This document shows, piece after piece, positions 7,056-7,199 of a DNA stretch of 7,199 nt (positions are counted from its first letter, which is position 1; every line of letters begins with the position of its first letter). A program made the translations under genes and the position numbers. The stretch is from contig USHL01000069.1 in NCBI GenBank assembly GCA_900554525.1, forward strand, positions 1 to 7,199, given 5' to 3'. The notes beneath the pieces were generated by a model. The model had not been told where the DNA came from. It did not search any database and saw only the letters and a list, made by a program, of their open reading frames with translations. This stretch comes from an uncultured Oscillospiraceae bacterium. Lineage in GTDB: Bacteria; Bacillota; Clostridia; Oscillospirales; Acutalibacteraceae.

Positions 7056-7102
7056 AGTCAACACTCTCCTTTTCTACGCTCCGTTGTTTGTCCGCCCCGA
7101 AC

Positions 7103-7138
7103 CATCCCATCTCCTCCAGGCCGGCAGAAGATGGGATG
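7103..7138. repeat. Inverted repeat (10-bp stem) upstream of the secreted-protein gene
   Basis: CATCCCATCT (7103-7112) and its exact reverse complement AGATGGGATG (7129-7138) flank a 16-base spacer. No T-tract follows on either strand, so it is not a simple terminator. It lies about 48 bases upstream of the minus-strand start and could be an operator or a leader stem-loop. Confidence 0.55.
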
Positions 7139-7158
7139 CCAGCGGCAAAGCGGCTGGC
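7138..7158. repeat. Second short hairpin next to the first
   Basis: GCCAGC (7138-7143) pairs with GCTGGC (7153-7158). After one G-G mismatch, GC pairs with GC around an AAA loop. It shares base 7138 with the neighbouring inverted repeat. In this GC-rich stretch a chance hairpin is possible. Confidence 0.35.
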
Positions 7159-7179
7159 GGCCCTCCGCTTGCCCTGGAC

Positions 7180-7198
7180 AAAAAGGCGGTGCTGCGCC
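7180..7198 (-). terminator. Possible terminator of a gene beyond the window edge
   Basis: Read on the minus strand, GGCG and CGCC enclose a 6-base loop (7198-7185) and are followed by five T residues (7184-7180). The 4-bp stem is short and its base may continue outside the window. It would end a minus-strand gene lying to the right. Bases 7072-7179 otherwise hold only the two hairpins, with no convincing promoter or gene. Confidence 0.25.
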
Positions 7199-7199
7199 A

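Noticed and set aside
6916..7110. A 64-codon minus-strand frame overlapping the signal-peptide region
   Set aside because: It reads the same DNA in another frame, with a composition unlike real proteins. The signal-peptide frame has the better start and ribosome site.

Overview
The first 6.69 kb reads as an uncultured low-to-mid GC member of the Bacillota, most likely a clostridium. Three things support this: the gene order dxs-tlyA-nadK-argR-recN, strong AGGAG-type ribosome binding sites, and ATA-rich isoleucine coding with a consensus sigma-A promoter. The taxon is inferred from gene order and sequence style, not from a search.

Region 1 (1-5270) is a compact plus-strand run: the 3' end of dxs (isoprenoid precursor synthesis), tlyA (rRNA 2'-O-methyltransferase), nadK (NAD kinase), argR (arginine repressor), recN (SMC-like DNA repair ATPase) and tyrS (tyrosyl-tRNA synthetase). 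The genes overlap or are separated by at most 13 bases. No promoter or terminator is visible between them, so they are probably one operon. A strong intrinsic terminator follows tyrS (5276-5313).

Region 2 (5314-5825) holds a small TTG-started acetyltransferase gene of the AAC(6') aminoglycoside 6'-N-acetyltransferase type. Its stop codon lies inside the -35 box of a perfect consensus promoter (TTGACA, 17-base spacer, TATAAT) that drives typA.

Region 3 (5826-7199) begins with typA/bipA, a ribosome-associated translational GTPase. It matches its family for 288 codons, then stops matching abruptly near base 6690. From there the DNA is richer in GC, has different codon use, and carries on the minus strand the 5' part of an unrelated secreted protein with a clear signal peptide, plus a hairpin-rich leader. 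The join removes the second half of typA and the 3' end of the secreted-protein gene at the same point. This fits an assembly chimera or a rearrangement breakpoint better than a working locus. The typA frame happens to stay open to the window edge, so an automatic caller would predict a false fusion protein.

No tRNA, rRNA, CRISPR array, insertion sequence or clearly new multi-gene system is visible. The most notable items are the breakpoint, the AAC(6')-like gene and the leaderless tyrS coupled to recN.
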